In this document: positions 6,431 to 13,380 of the stretch, piece after piece
How the letters are laid out: each line of letters opens with the position of its first letter
Numbering within the stretch: the first letter of the stretch is position 1
Assembly (NCBI GenBank): GCA_947475855.1
Contig: CANJPN010000097.1
Coordinates: 1-14,889, forward strand
Reading direction: 5' to 3'
Origin: Bradyrhizobiaceae bacterium
Lineage (GTDB): Bacteria > Pseudomonadota > Alphaproteobacteria > Rhizobiales > Hyphomicrobiaceae
Length of the DNA: 14,889 nt
Notes under the pieces: generated by a model
What the model saw: only the letters and a program-made list of their open reading frames with translations
Told to the model about the DNA's origin: nothing
Database searches by the model: none
Program-made: the position numbers and the translations under genes

Positions 6431-7765
6431 GTGGGAAATATTTTTGTCAGTTACCGCCGCGACGATGAGCGCGCTTTTGCTGCACGCATCCGGGATCATC
6501 TTGCCGGCGTGTTCGGTGACGATAGCGTTTTTATGGACGTCAACAACCTGATGGCCGGCCAGAGGTTCGATCTCCAACTGGAACGGGCATTGGAGGAGAC
6601 TTCGGTTCTGGTTGCTATCATTGGTCCGCGGTGGAGGCAGATCTACGCGGAACGTCAGGGCACATCTCAGCGCGACTACGTGCACGATGAGATTGCGGCG
6701 GCACTCCGCAGAGGAATCACCGTGATTCCTGTTCTTGTCGACAGGGCCGTGTTCCCGCTTCGGGAGGAACTCTCCGAGGGGGTCTCGGATCTGGCACTAT
6801 ACCAGTCCTATACCATTACGCACGAGCGGTTCGGTCAAGAAATAGAAGGCTTGATTGAAGCGATAAGGCTTTCCGGCGGAATGCGAAGGCCGCGCAGGGT
6901 ATTCATGGGGTTTGGCTTGGCCTCTTGGCTCGCCATACTTGGATTTTCTGCGCTGACGGTGATGGGTGGGGTTGGATACTTCTACAGTCGTGATGTTGGG
7001 CTGGCGGACAAGACGTCGGCTTCGACGCGAGAGGCGGAGTCCAGAAGTGCGCGAGAGGAAAGTCTGAAAGCGGAAGCGCGGAAGATGGCCGAGTTGCAAG
7101 CTCAGCTTGCACGTGAGCAGGAAGCGCGTGTGACGGCAGAGACAGAAGCCCGGCGGGAACAGCTTGCGCGCATCACCATCGAAGCGGAGCGCAAGGCGCA
7201 GGCGGAAGCGGCGGAGGCGCAGAGAAAAATGGCTGCCTCGATCGAGGCCCGGAGGAGGAACGACGAGGCGATCGAACTGCGGCGGCAGGCAGAAGTGGCT
7301 GCGGTGTTGGAGGCACAGAGAAAAGAGCAGGCTGAGCGCCAACTGGCAGCTCGAAATAGTCCTGAAGTCGAGGCGAAGCGACCGGCTCCTGTGGAAAGTC
7401 CTGTAAAAAATCCCGGCACAGGCGCACGCACGGTCTTCGTTCCAACCAATACCTTTTTCGCTGGCAAAACGCAGAGCCAGTCGCTGTCGTCTTCGGGGAG
7501 GTACATCGGCGCGCAGGTTCTCGACAATGCTGGGGAACCACTCGGGCGCGTGGCCGCGGTCATTCAGGGACCGGGCCAGCAACTTGAAGGATTCGTCGTC
7601 GTATTCGCTACCGGTGGAGCGGATAAATCCATCGCTATCAGATCCGCTTCGCCGAACATCACAATCAAAAGTGGAAGCGTCATTCAATTCCGCATAGACA
7701 ATGCCCGGGACATGTTTCGCGTGCTGCCGCCATACCAGACCTGTCCGGGCGGCGTGAATTGCTAG
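6431..7765 (+). CDS. TIR domain - transmembrane - coiled coil - PRC-barrel-like protein
   Basis: A 444-residue protein starting at GTG 6431, eight bases after GGTGGAG. This start begins with VGNIFVSYRRDD, the usual first strand of TIR_2-type domains; no ATG is available. The TIR domain covers about 1-148: SYRRDD (7-12), VFMDVNNL (33-40), GPRW (65-68), DYVHDEI (82-88) and VIPVLV (98-103). E87 lies where TIR NADases carry their catalytic Glu, but activity is unproven. Residues 157-186 form one membrane helix preceded by MRRPRR, so the TIR should face the cytoplasm. Residues 195-310 are an Ala/Glu/Arg/Gln coiled coil. Residues 356-432 (YIGAQVLDNAGEPLGRV, then LEGFVVVF) resemble a PRC-barrel fold. 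Two cysteines, C438 and C444, end the chain. Family knowledge allows either NAD-cleaving defence or a scaffold role. The gene appears to be a single-gene unit. Confidence 0.85.
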   Translation: MGNIFVSYRRDDERAFAARIRDHLAGVFGDDSVFMDVNNLMAGQRFDLQLERALEETSVLVAIIGPRWRQIYAERQGTSQRDYVHDEIAAALRRGITVIPVLVDRAVFPLREELSEGVSDLALYQSYTITHERFGQEIEGLIEAIRLSGGMRRPRRVFMGFGLASWLAILGFSALTVMGGVGYFYSRDVGLADKTSASTREAESRSAREESLKAEARKMAELQAQLAREQEARVTAETEARREQLARITIEAERKAQAEAAEAQRKMAASIEARRRNDEAIELRRQAEVAAVLEAQRKEQAERQLAARNSPEVEAKRPAPVESPVKNPGTGARTVFVPTNTFFAGKTQSQSLSSSGRYIGAQVLDNAGEPLGRVAAVIQGPGQQLEGFVVVFATGGADKSIAIRSASPNITIKSGSVIQFRIDNARDMFRVLPPYQTCPGGVNC

Positions 7766-7784
7766 GGCTCGCGGGGTGAGGCGG

Positions 7785-9905
7785 TCAGCTGTCGAGGCCG
7801 GCGACATCCAGCGCAAAAGCGTACTCGATCGCGAGTTCGCGCAACGATTCAAAACGGCCGGAAGCGCCGCCGTGGCCCGCGTCCATGTTGACCTTCAACA
7901 GCACGAGGTTGTCATTGGTCTTGCGGTCTCGCAACCGGGCGACCCACTTGGTCGGCTCCCAATAAGTCACGCGCGGATCTGTCAGGCCAGCGAAAGCGAA
8001 GATGTGCGGATAGGGCTTGGCGACGACGTTGTCGTAGGGGCTGTAGGACTTGATGATATCGAAGTCCTCGCTGCTTTCGATTGGATTGCCCCACTCAGGC
8101 CACTCGGGCGGTGTCAGCGGGAGATCCTTGTCGAGCATCGTATTGAGCACGTCGACGAATGGCACGTTGGCGATGATGGCGAGGAACAGTTCCGGCGCCA
8201 TATTGGCGACTGCTCCCATCAGCATGCCACCTGCCGAGCCGCCGTTGGCTACGATGTTGCCGCGCTTCGTCCACCCCTTCGCGATCAGATGCTCGGAGGC
8301 GTCGATGAAGTCGTGGAAGGTATTGAGCTTCTTCTTGTGCTTGCCGCCCGTGTACCAGCGATAGCCCTTGTCCTTGCCACCGCGGATGTGGGGGATGGCG
8401 AAGACGAAGCCGCGATCGACCAGGGACAAGCGCGAAATCGAGAAGCCCGCGGGTATCGCGATCCCGTAGCTGCCATAGCCGTACAGGAATACGGGGGCTG
8501 TGCCGTCGAGCGGCGTGTCCTTGTGATAGAGCAGCGAAATGGGGATCAGTTCGCCGTCGCGCGCGGGAGCCTGCAGGCGGCGTGTGACATAGTCCGCGGG
8601 ATTGTGGCCGCTCGGGACTTCCTGGGTCTTTCTCAGCGTGCGGACGCGGCTCTCCATGTCGTAGTCGTAGACCTGGGCCGGCGTGGTCATCGATGAATAG
8701 GTGAAGCGGATCATCGCCGTGTCGTATTCGTAGCCGCTGGAAAGGCCGAGCGAATAGGCTTCTTCCGCGAAGGCGATTTCGTGTTCGGCGCCGTCGGACC
8801 AGCGATGCACGATGATACGCGGCAAGCCGTCCTCGCGCTCGAGGCGAACGAGGTGTCCGGCGTATGCCACGGTGTCGAGGATGAGGCGGCCGGGCTTGTG
8901 GGCTACCAGATCGACCCAGCTTGCGATGCCTGGTGATGCGATCGGCGTGGTGCAGACCTTGAAGTCTTCCGCGCCGTCCTTGTTGGTGGTGATGATAAGC
9001 TGGTCGCCGTGGTGGTCGATGCTGTATTCGTGGCCGAAACTTCGGGGTGCGACGAGGACCGGGCGCGACATTGGCGCGTTCGCATCGATGATGTGCACTT
9101 CGCTCGTCTGGTGGTCGTGAATGTCGATCAGGACATAGCGTCCGGATTGGGTTTGGCTGACGCCGACGTAGTAGCCGTGGTCTGTCTCGCAATAGACGAG
9201 TTGGTCCTCGCTCGCCTGCGTTCCGGCGACGTGACGCCAGACTTCCAGCGGGCGCAGATTGGCGTCGAGGCGGATATAGAACAGCGTACGGTTGTCGGCG
9301 GCCCAGACAAAGCTGCCGCGCGTGTTGGCCACTTCGTCGGGCAGGTCTTTACCCGTCGTGAGGTCTCGAATGCGCAACGTGTAGGTTTCGGAGCCCTTGT
9401 CGTCGACGGCATAGGCGAGATGACGATGGTCGGGGCTGTGAGTTACGGCGCCGAGCGTCCAGTACGCCTTGCCCTCCGCTTCCTTGTTTCCGTCGATCAT
9501 GATCTGGTCCGCGCCGCCATCGCGCGGGCGGCGGCAGATTTGCGGGTATTGGCCGCCGGTGACGTAGCTGGAATAGTATTCCCATGGGCCGTCGGGTTGC
9601 GGGACGGAGCTGTCGTCCTCCTTGATGCGGCCTTTCATTTCCTGGAACAGGCGCTCGGCAAGCTGGGTTTGTCCCGCGAGCCTGCCTTGGGTGTATTCGT
9701 TTTCAGCGTCGAGATAGGCGCGGATATCGGCGGGGAGTTGCGCCGGGTCCTGCATCACGGATTGCCAGTTCTCGGCGCGGAGCCAAGCATACTCATCGAC
9801 GAGTTCGATGCCGTGCCAGGTCGCGTTTACGGGCCGCTTGGCGACGTCAGGTGGTTGGGGGCCGTTGGATTGCATCAGGTGAGGCTTCGGCTTTGACGAC
9901 GGCAT
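7785..9905 (-). CDS. ptrB: Oligopeptidase B (S9A prolyl oligopeptidase family)
   Basis: A 706-residue serine peptidase that cleaves short peptides after basic residues; E. coli PtrB is of similar size. The ATG at 9905 has GGAG about 8 bases upstream; the open frame extends to 10025 without better support. The N-terminal half is the seven-bladed propeller that excludes large proteins, beginning with the family-typical DEYAWLRAENW near 37-47. The catalytic alpha/beta-hydrolase domain starts near 440, with the GYGSYG oxyanion-region motif at 476-481 and HIRGG at 506-510. The triad is visible: S557 in GGSAGG, D643 in LTDPRV and H678 in DAGHGG. There is no signal peptide in the chosen form, so it should be cytoplasmic. 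It converges on the TIR gene with only 19 bases between stop codons. Housekeeping peptide turnover is the likely role. Confidence 0.93.
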   Translation of the reverse strand: MPSSKPKPHLMQSNGPQPPDVAKRPVNATWHGIELVDEYAWLRAENWQSVMQDPAQLPADIRAYLDAENEYTQGRLAGQTQLAERLFQEMKGRIKEDDSSVPQPDGPWEYYSSYVTGGQYPQICRRPRDGGADQIMIDGNKEAEGKAYWTLGAVTHSPDHRHLAYAVDDKGSETYTLRIRDLTTGKDLPDEVANTRGSFVWAADNRTLFYIRLDANLRPLEVWRHVAGTQASEDQLVYCETDHGYYVGVSQTQSGRYVLIDIHDHQTSEVHIIDANAPMSRPVLVAPRSFGHEYSIDHHGDQLIITTNKDGAEDFKVCTTPIASPGIASWVDLVAHKPGRLILDTVAYAGHLVRLEREDGLPRIIVHRWSDGAEHEIAFAEEAYSLGLSSGYEYDTAMIRFTYSSMTTPAQVYDYDMESRVRTLRKTQEVPSGHNPADYVTRRLQAPARDGELIPISLLYHKDTPLDGTAPVFLYGYGSYGIAIPAGFSISRLSLVDRGFVFAIPHIRGGKDKGYRWYTGGKHKKKLNTFHDFIDASEHLIAKGWTKRGNIVANGGSAGGMLMGAVANMAPELFLAIIANVPFVDVLNTMLDKDLPLTPPEWPEWGNPIESSEDFDIIKSYSPYDNVVAKPYPHIFAFAGLTDPRVTYWEPTKWVARLRDRKTNDNLVLLKVNMDAGHGGASGRFESLRELAIEYAFALDVAGLDS

Positions 9906-10090
9906 GATGCGCTCCAACACACTGCAGGCACGAATTCTGATCGGTCGAGTTTTCCAGGGCTTTTCGCCGGTTCGGCGGGCGATCGCAACCTCATGAGGGC
10001 GCGCAGCCATGACACGATGCGCCATGGTGCCACAATCGTTTGATACGTCGCTTATCGGGGAAGGAGGCGGCGATCAAAGGGATGTTTAAC
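9906..10090. promoter_or_regulatory. Divergent promoter region of ptrB and the small VWA gene
   Basis: This 185-base gap lies between two genes pointing away from each other, so it must contain both promoters. I cannot point to convincing -35 and -10 boxes. AAAGGG at 10076-10081 is the likely ribosome binding site for the ATG at 10091. Confidence 0.4.
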
Positions 10091-10732
10091 ATGACTGACA
10101 GCCGACTCTACGTTCATGTGCTGCTCGATCGTTCCGGCTCGATGGAGAGCTGCCGCGACCGGACGATCGAGGCGTTCAATGGTTACGTTGCAACTCTCAA
10201 GGAGCAGTCCACCGCGGGCACGCGGGTTTCATTGACGACTTTCGATACGGAGAGCACTGACTTGGTGTTCGATGCCGTGCGAATTGCCGACATGCCAAGG
10301 CTCACGCGTGAGATGTTCGTGCCGCGTGGAGGGACGCCGTTGTTCGACGCGGTGGCCGCCGTGGTGGCGCGCATCGACAAAGTCACTTTGCTCGCGGACG
10401 AGCGGGTCGCGCTGACCGTTCTTACGGACGGGCAGGAGAATTCCAGCCGTGAGATGACGGCCGAAGCGATCCGTAAGATGCTGATCGACCGGCAGGAACG
10501 GCGGAATTGGCTGGTCCAGTACCTTGGCGCCAATCAGGATGCCTGGGCGGCGGGTGCGCAGATCGGTGTCGCTGCCAGTCATGCGATCAACTTCGGCGTC
10601 GCCAGCGTGGCTCCAGCCATGCGGAGTGTTGCCGCATCTGCGAAGCGCTTTCGCCGGGCGGCGGCAGAGGACGCTCGGGAGGCCGCGGCCTTCACACCCT
10701 CGGAACGCGCCAGTGCGAAGGGTGATTCGTGA
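10091..10732 (+). CDS. Small cytosolic VWA domain protein
   Basis: A 213-residue protein that is almost wholly one von Willebrand factor A domain. ATG 10091 is preferred because AAAGGG sits about 9 bases upstream; ATG 10082 is too close to it. All three metal-ion-dependent adhesion site loops are intact: D13, S15 and S17 in DRSGSM, T82 in RGGTPLFDA, and D113 in LTDGQENSS. A signature close to LVQYLGANQDAW (141-152) and VASHAINF-like sequence occur in a subfamily of bacterial single-domain VWA proteins. The last 30 residues are charged and Ala-rich. There is no signal peptide or membrane helix, which separates it from the TadG-like VWA protein elsewhere in the window. Such proteins usually bind a partner through Mg2+, but no MoxR-type ATPase or other usual partner is next to it. 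The partner is unknown. Confidence 0.85.
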   Translation: MTDSRLYVHVLLDRSGSMESCRDRTIEAFNGYVATLKEQSTAGTRVSLTTFDTESTDLVFDAVRIADMPRLTREMFVPRGGTPLFDAVAAVVARIDKVTLLADERVALTVLTDGQENSSREMTAEAIRKMLIDRQERRNWLVQYLGANQDAWAAGAQIGVAASHAINFGVASVAPAMRSVAASAKRFRRAAAEDAREAAAFTPSERASAKGDS

Positions 10733-10763
10733 GCCCGTGAAACTTTCTGAACGGTAAGTAGCC

Positions 10764-10802
10764 GCCTGCCCGGACGACATTTGATGCGTTGTCCGGGCAG
10801 GC
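10764..10802. terminator. Long inverted repeat between convergent genes
   Basis: GCCTGCCCGGAC (10764-10775) and GTCCGGGCAGGC (10791-10802) are perfect 12-base arms with a 15-base loop. They lie between the stop of the VWA gene (10732) and the stop of the converging gene at 10813. No T run follows on either strand, so it may work as a bidirectional 3' end hairpin rather than a classical intrinsic terminator. Confidence 0.6.
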
Positions 10803-10812
10803 TCGACCTGTC

Positions 10813-11172
10813 TCAGATGCGGCCACCAAGGCGAAGCTGGCCGGCGAACGCGCGAGGCGCAACGGCCGCCGGGCGTGTCAAGGTACGGACGATAACGCGC
10901 TTCTTTTCAACCACGACCGTGCGCGATGCGCCGTTGCGCGTGCTGATGTCGACGACGTTGCCACGCGGCTTGGCCGCGTTAAGGGCCTTTGTGGTTTCGG
11001 CGGTAAGCGTCAGACCCATTAGCGAGGCCGCGATTTCCAGTTGCTGTGAAGGCTCGTCGCTGATGCAAGACGCAGCGAGCATCGCTTCTTCCAGCGTGGG
11101 CGGCTCGTTCTTCACGCGCAGCTTCTTGTTCTTGTCTGCCTTCGCAGGCCGGCGAATAGTTTGCGATCGCAT
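10813..11172 (-). CDS. Small basic protein of unknown function
   Basis: A 119-residue protein. The ATG at 11172 has AGGGGG about 9 bases upstream, a good start. The N-terminus (MRSQTIRRPAKADKNKK) is strongly basic. Residues 25-70 are predicted helical (LEEAMLAASCI, then QQLEIAASLMGLTLTAE). A mid-to-late stretch, ASRTVVVEKKRVIVR at 82-96, looks like a beta strand pair and echoes the short TVVVEK-type elements of alphaproteobacterial IF-2 linkers, but the protein is not InfB. The C-terminus is again basic and Ala-rich. Basic ends suggest nucleic acid binding, by inference. It has no signal peptide or membrane helix. It lies downstream of msrB on the same strand, with a 308-base gap that makes cotranscription unlikely. 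I do not recognise a family. Confidence 0.7.
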   Translation of the reverse strand: MRSQTIRRPAKADKNKKLRVKNEPPTLEEAMLAASCISDEPSQQLEIAASLMGLTLTAETTKALNAAKPRGNVVDISTRNGASRTVVVEKKRVIVRTLTRPAAVAPRAFAGQLRLGGRI

Positions 11173-11480
11173 TGTTACGGCCCCCTGTTTGTTTGCTCAT
11201 GAACGTTGCATCAACCTATACGTAGGATGCCCGCGCACCAGATCAATTGTTGCAATGCACAATGCACCGAGTGCATGGCTTAGGGCTTGAAAGCTTGAGA
11301 TTGCCTGATTCAGCCGATTTGGCGGGCATTTTTTCGGATTGTGCGAACCGACTAGGCAGAATGGTGCGCTGCGATCATGACGGTTGCGGCATCGCATCGG
11401 GGTTGGCCGCGATCGATCCGATAGGCGTGGCCCGGCAGACACGTCATGTGGGTGCCATGTTTGCCGGGGAAAGGCTGGTT
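11173..11480. promoter_or_regulatory. Intergenic region upstream of the small basic protein
   Basis: This 308-base gap should hold the promoter of the minus-strand gene starting at 11172 and the 3' end of msrB. It contains a tandem 7-base repeat, CAATGCA at 11253-11259 and 11260-11266, running into the inverted repeat ATGCAC-CGA-GTGCAT (11262-11276), about 90 bases upstream of that start. An 86-codon plus-strand frame beginning at 11247 lacks a binding site and runs into msrB, so I do not call it. Confidence 0.4.
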
Positions 11481-11909
11481 TCAGCTTTCGGGTTCGAATT
11501 TCAGTGATACGCCGTTGATGCAGTACCGCAGGCCAGTGGGGCGAGGGCCGTCTGGAAACACATGGCCAAGATGGGCTTCGCAGCGGACGCAGTGCACCTC
11601 GGTCCGGCGCATGAAGAACGAGCTGTCATCCTTTTCGCCGACTTTGCCATCGTCCGCCGGGCGCGTGAAACTCGGCCAGCCGGTGCCGGATTCGAACTTA
11701 TCTGCGGTCTTGAAGAGCGGCGCATCGCAGCAGACACACGTGAACATGCCCGGCCGCTTTTCGTTGTTGAGGGGGCTCGTGAAGGCCCGCTCCGTGCCGT
11801 GCTTGCGGGCGACGTGGTAGGCCTCCGGGCTCAGAGTTTCACGCCACTCCGCATCGGATTTGACGATCTTCTCGGCGCTATCGGGGGCAGGTTTTGGGGC
11901 ACTGGTCAT
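11481..11909 (-). CDS. msrB: Peptide-methionine (R)-S-oxide reductase MsrB
   Basis: A 142-residue enzyme that reduces the R form of methionine sulfoxide in oxidised proteins, regenerated by thioredoxin. The ATG at 11909 follows AGGAGAAG at the right spacing; the in-frame extension to 12062 is not needed and lacks family similarity. Two zinc-binding pairs are visible: C58/C61 (CVCC) and C107/C110 (CVRC). The catalytic residue is C130 in RYCING, within the family's C-terminal signature. The classical resolving cysteine site of the SGCGWPSF type reads SGTGWPSF here (T76), so recycling must use another cysteine or thioredoxin directly; this substitution is common in the family. There is no signal peptide, so the enzyme is cytosolic. 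It is divergent from mucR. Confidence 0.95.
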   Translation of the reverse strand: MTSAPKPAPDSAEKIVKSDAEWRETLSPEAYHVARKHGTERAFTSPLNNEKRPGMFTCVCCDAPLFKTADKFESGTGWPSFTRPADDGKVGEKDDSSFFMRRTEVHCVRCEAHLGHVFPDGPRPTGLRYCINGVSLKFEPES

Positions 11910-12267
11910 CGCGCTTCTCCTGTGATGGCTCCGGCTGCGTAAATAGGAAGGATTGTCGAGGATTGCACGTAACAACAGCGTGCTCAGCGCGAAGGTTTGA
12001 TGCGCGGAGAATTGAAAGGGGCTGATTGATACGATTCCGGCTGGCGTATTGCCGCCGCTCATTCAGAAAGCACTTGTGTTTGCGGCCTGTAGTGACAGAC
12101 ACCGCGACCTTGGCCCAAGTATCAACCAAGGTTTCTGGTTAATCTATATTGACAGTCTCTGGTATGTATTGTCACAAGCACTTTGATACGCTGATTTTGC
12201 TGCAGTTGCAGAGCTTGTGCGTTCGGGGCTGTTGCTGACACTAGATCTGATTGCGAGGAGTTCGGTC
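11910..12267. promoter_or_regulatory. Divergent msrB-mucR intergenic region with repeated motif
   Basis: This 358-base region serves both msrB and mucR. An AT-rich section, about 12120-12180, carries TTGACA at 12149-12154 (a candidate -35 box), the direct repeat TCTGGT at 12134-12139 and 12158-12163, and the inverted pair TGACA (12150-12154) and TGTCA (12170-12174). MucR proteins are known to bind AT-rich sites in their own promoters, so autoregulation here is plausible. Confidence 0.45.
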
Positions 12268-12675
12268 ATGGATGAGACGCCAAAGAGCGATCTCATGGAG
12301 TATACGGTGGAGATCGTCTCCTCGTTCGTCAGCAACAATTCGTTGCCGGCCGAGGATCTGCCGAGGCTCATAGCGGCCACGCATCTGGCGCTGTCGCGGG
12401 TCAATGGGCCCGTGGAATTGGTGGAGCGGGATGATGCAAAACCGGCGATTTCGGTGAAGCGCTCGGTTACGGCCGATTACATCGTATGCCTCGAGGATGG
12501 CAAGAAGTTCAAATCGCTCAAACGGCATTTGCGTACGCACTACAACTTATCGCCGGAGCAATACCGGGAGAAGTGGGGTTTGCCTCATGACTATCCGATG
12601 GTAGCGCCGAATTATGCGGCGGCCCGATCGGATCTGGCAAAGAAGATGGGGTTGGGTACGCGGCGCGAGAAGTAG
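12268..12675 (+). CDS. mucR: MucR/Ros family transcriptional regulator
   Basis: A 135-residue zinc-finger-fold DNA-binding protein. The ATG at 12268 is preceded by GCGAGGAG. Residues 9-45 form the N-terminal oligomerisation region (EYTVEIVSSFVSNNSL, then DLPRLIAATHLAL). The DNA-binding domain starts around residue 60, with VTADYIVCLEDGKKFKSLKR and then HLRTHYNLSPEQYREKWGL. The first metal-binding pair is C74-x2-D77 rather than Cys-x2-Cys, followed by H87 and H91; Cys-Asp variants are known among rhizobial MucR-type proteins. In alphaproteobacteria such proteins act as nucleoid-structuring, H-NS-like repressors of surface polysaccharide, motility and cell-cycle genes. It stands alone and is divergent from msrB. 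The genes of the GafYZ-like locus lie just downstream. Confidence 0.93.
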   Translation: MDETPKSDLMEYTVEIVSSFVSNNSLPAEDLPRLIAATHLALSRVNGPVELVERDDAKPAISVKRSVTADYIVCLEDGKKFKSLKRHLRTHYNLSPEQYREKWGLPHDYPMVAPNYAAARSDLAKKMGLGTRREK

Positions 12676-12709
12676 GGCCGCCGGTCGTTTGGCCCCGCTG
12701 ACACCCGGT

Positions 12710-13045
12710 CTATTGGTTTTGATGGATACCCAAAAGTTCGCAACGCCGCCGCAGGGCGGCGTTTTCGATTCGGGTGGCGCGGGCGAGTGCGGAGTGCCTT
12801 GCCGGGTCGTATGTCCAGTGCAGTTGGCGCGACCGCAGGCGTTCAGCACGGAGTGCGCGTCTCAGGAGAGCCACGAGGCGCCGATGGTCCGCGATAGATG
12901 GCGTGTCGAGGTCCCGGGTGAGAAGGGGGATTAGCCGGGGCAGGTCCCGCGTGCGGTCGTAACCGGCGTCGCGCGTTTGAACGAAGAAGCGGGTAGCCCT
13001 GATGCGCGAACGGCCCCGTTGGTTGCCCGGATACTGTTTTGCCAT
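12710..13045 (-). CDS. Small DUF6477-like protein
   Basis: A 111-residue Arg/Leu-rich protein. The ATG at 13045 has AGGG about 10 bases upstream; an in-frame start at 13084 is also possible. The sequence AGYDRTRDLPRLIP (27-40), then LLRRALRAERLRSRQLHWTYD (about 60-80) and ARHSALARATRIENAALRRR, resembles from memory the alphaproteobacterial DUF6477 family. That resemblance, not a search, supports the call. The protein is helical, very basic (many Arg) and has no signal peptide, so nucleic acid binding or a protein partner is likely. It is convergent with mucR and divergent from the gafY-like gene, sharing a 335-base intergenic region with it. A hairpin at 12742-12765 that looks like the mucR terminator falls inside its 3' end. 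Confidence 0.6.
   Translation of the reverse strand: MAKQYPGNQRGRSRIRATRFFVQTRDAGYDRTRDLPRLIPLLTRDLDTPSIADHRRLVALLRRALRAERLRSRQLHWTYDPARHSALARATRIENAALRRRCELLGIHQNQ
12742..12765 (+). terminator. Possible mucR terminator inside the converging gene
   Basis: AACGCCGCC (12742-12750) and GGCGGCGTT (12755-12763) form a perfect 9-base stem with the loop GCAG, and four T residues end at 12765. It lies 67 bases after the mucR stop codon, but within the coding region of the minus-strand gene 12710-13045. The stem may instead simply reflect its Ala/Arg codons. Confidence 0.5.
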
Positions 13046-13380
13046 AGCCAATCGCCCTGCCCGTTCGGAGTGTCGAGCCGGCAAGGCTATGCGCGTGAAG
13101 AGCTGCGGGGATTTCTCTCAAACTGGATGGCTTGTGGCTCAGCGGAACCCGTTCTCGAGCACGACGGTCGTCGTTTTGGAGTGTCTTTGGCTCCAATGAA
13201 CCGCGCCAATACGGTCTTAAGTCAGGGGCGTGCCGAATTGGTTCTCACTTATCCCCGTCGTTCACTCTCGCTTTACAACAACGCTGCTGCGGACTGCCGC
13301 AGTCTTATACTCGTCAACAATAGATGTCGGCTCGCCGTCGGGTATTGCGGCGAGGCGACCAGGTTGAATGGAAAAGTTGG
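13046..13380. promoter_or_regulatory. Divergent control region upstream of the gafY-like gene
   Basis: This 335-base gap serves the minus-strand gene starting at 13045 and the plus-strand gene at 13381. It contains TTATCCCCG (13249-13257), which resembles a degenerate DnaA box. Further on, CTGCGG-ACTG-CCGCAG (13287-13302) overlaps GACTGC-C-GCAGTC (13292-13304), and TATACT follows at 13306-13311, a possible -10 box. A dyad touching a -10 box is where a repressor would bind. No gene is supported here; open frames on the plus strand are shadows. Confidence 0.4.

Noticed and set aside
6797..7852. 351-codon minus-strand frame over the TIR gene
   Set aside because: It lies opposite the TIR coding sequence, whose domains are clear. 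The translation is Arg/Ser/Leu-rich with no motif, typical of an antisense shadow.
7776..9896. Long plus-strand frames over ptrB (7776-8696, 9009-9896)
   Set aside because: Oligopeptidase B on the minus strand has its full catalytic triad. The opposite frames are open because of its codon bias.
10091..10732. Tellurium resistance TerY assignment for the small VWA protein
   Set aside because: The VWA domain alone does not distinguish TerY, and no ter genes are nearby.
11247..11507. 86-codon plus-strand frame between two minus-strand genes
   Set aside because: No ribosome binding site, and it runs into the 3' end of msrB; no motif recognised.
13249..13257. TTATCCCCG as a DnaA box
   Set aside because: It departs from TTATNCACA at key positions and stands alone, so it does not support an origin of replication.
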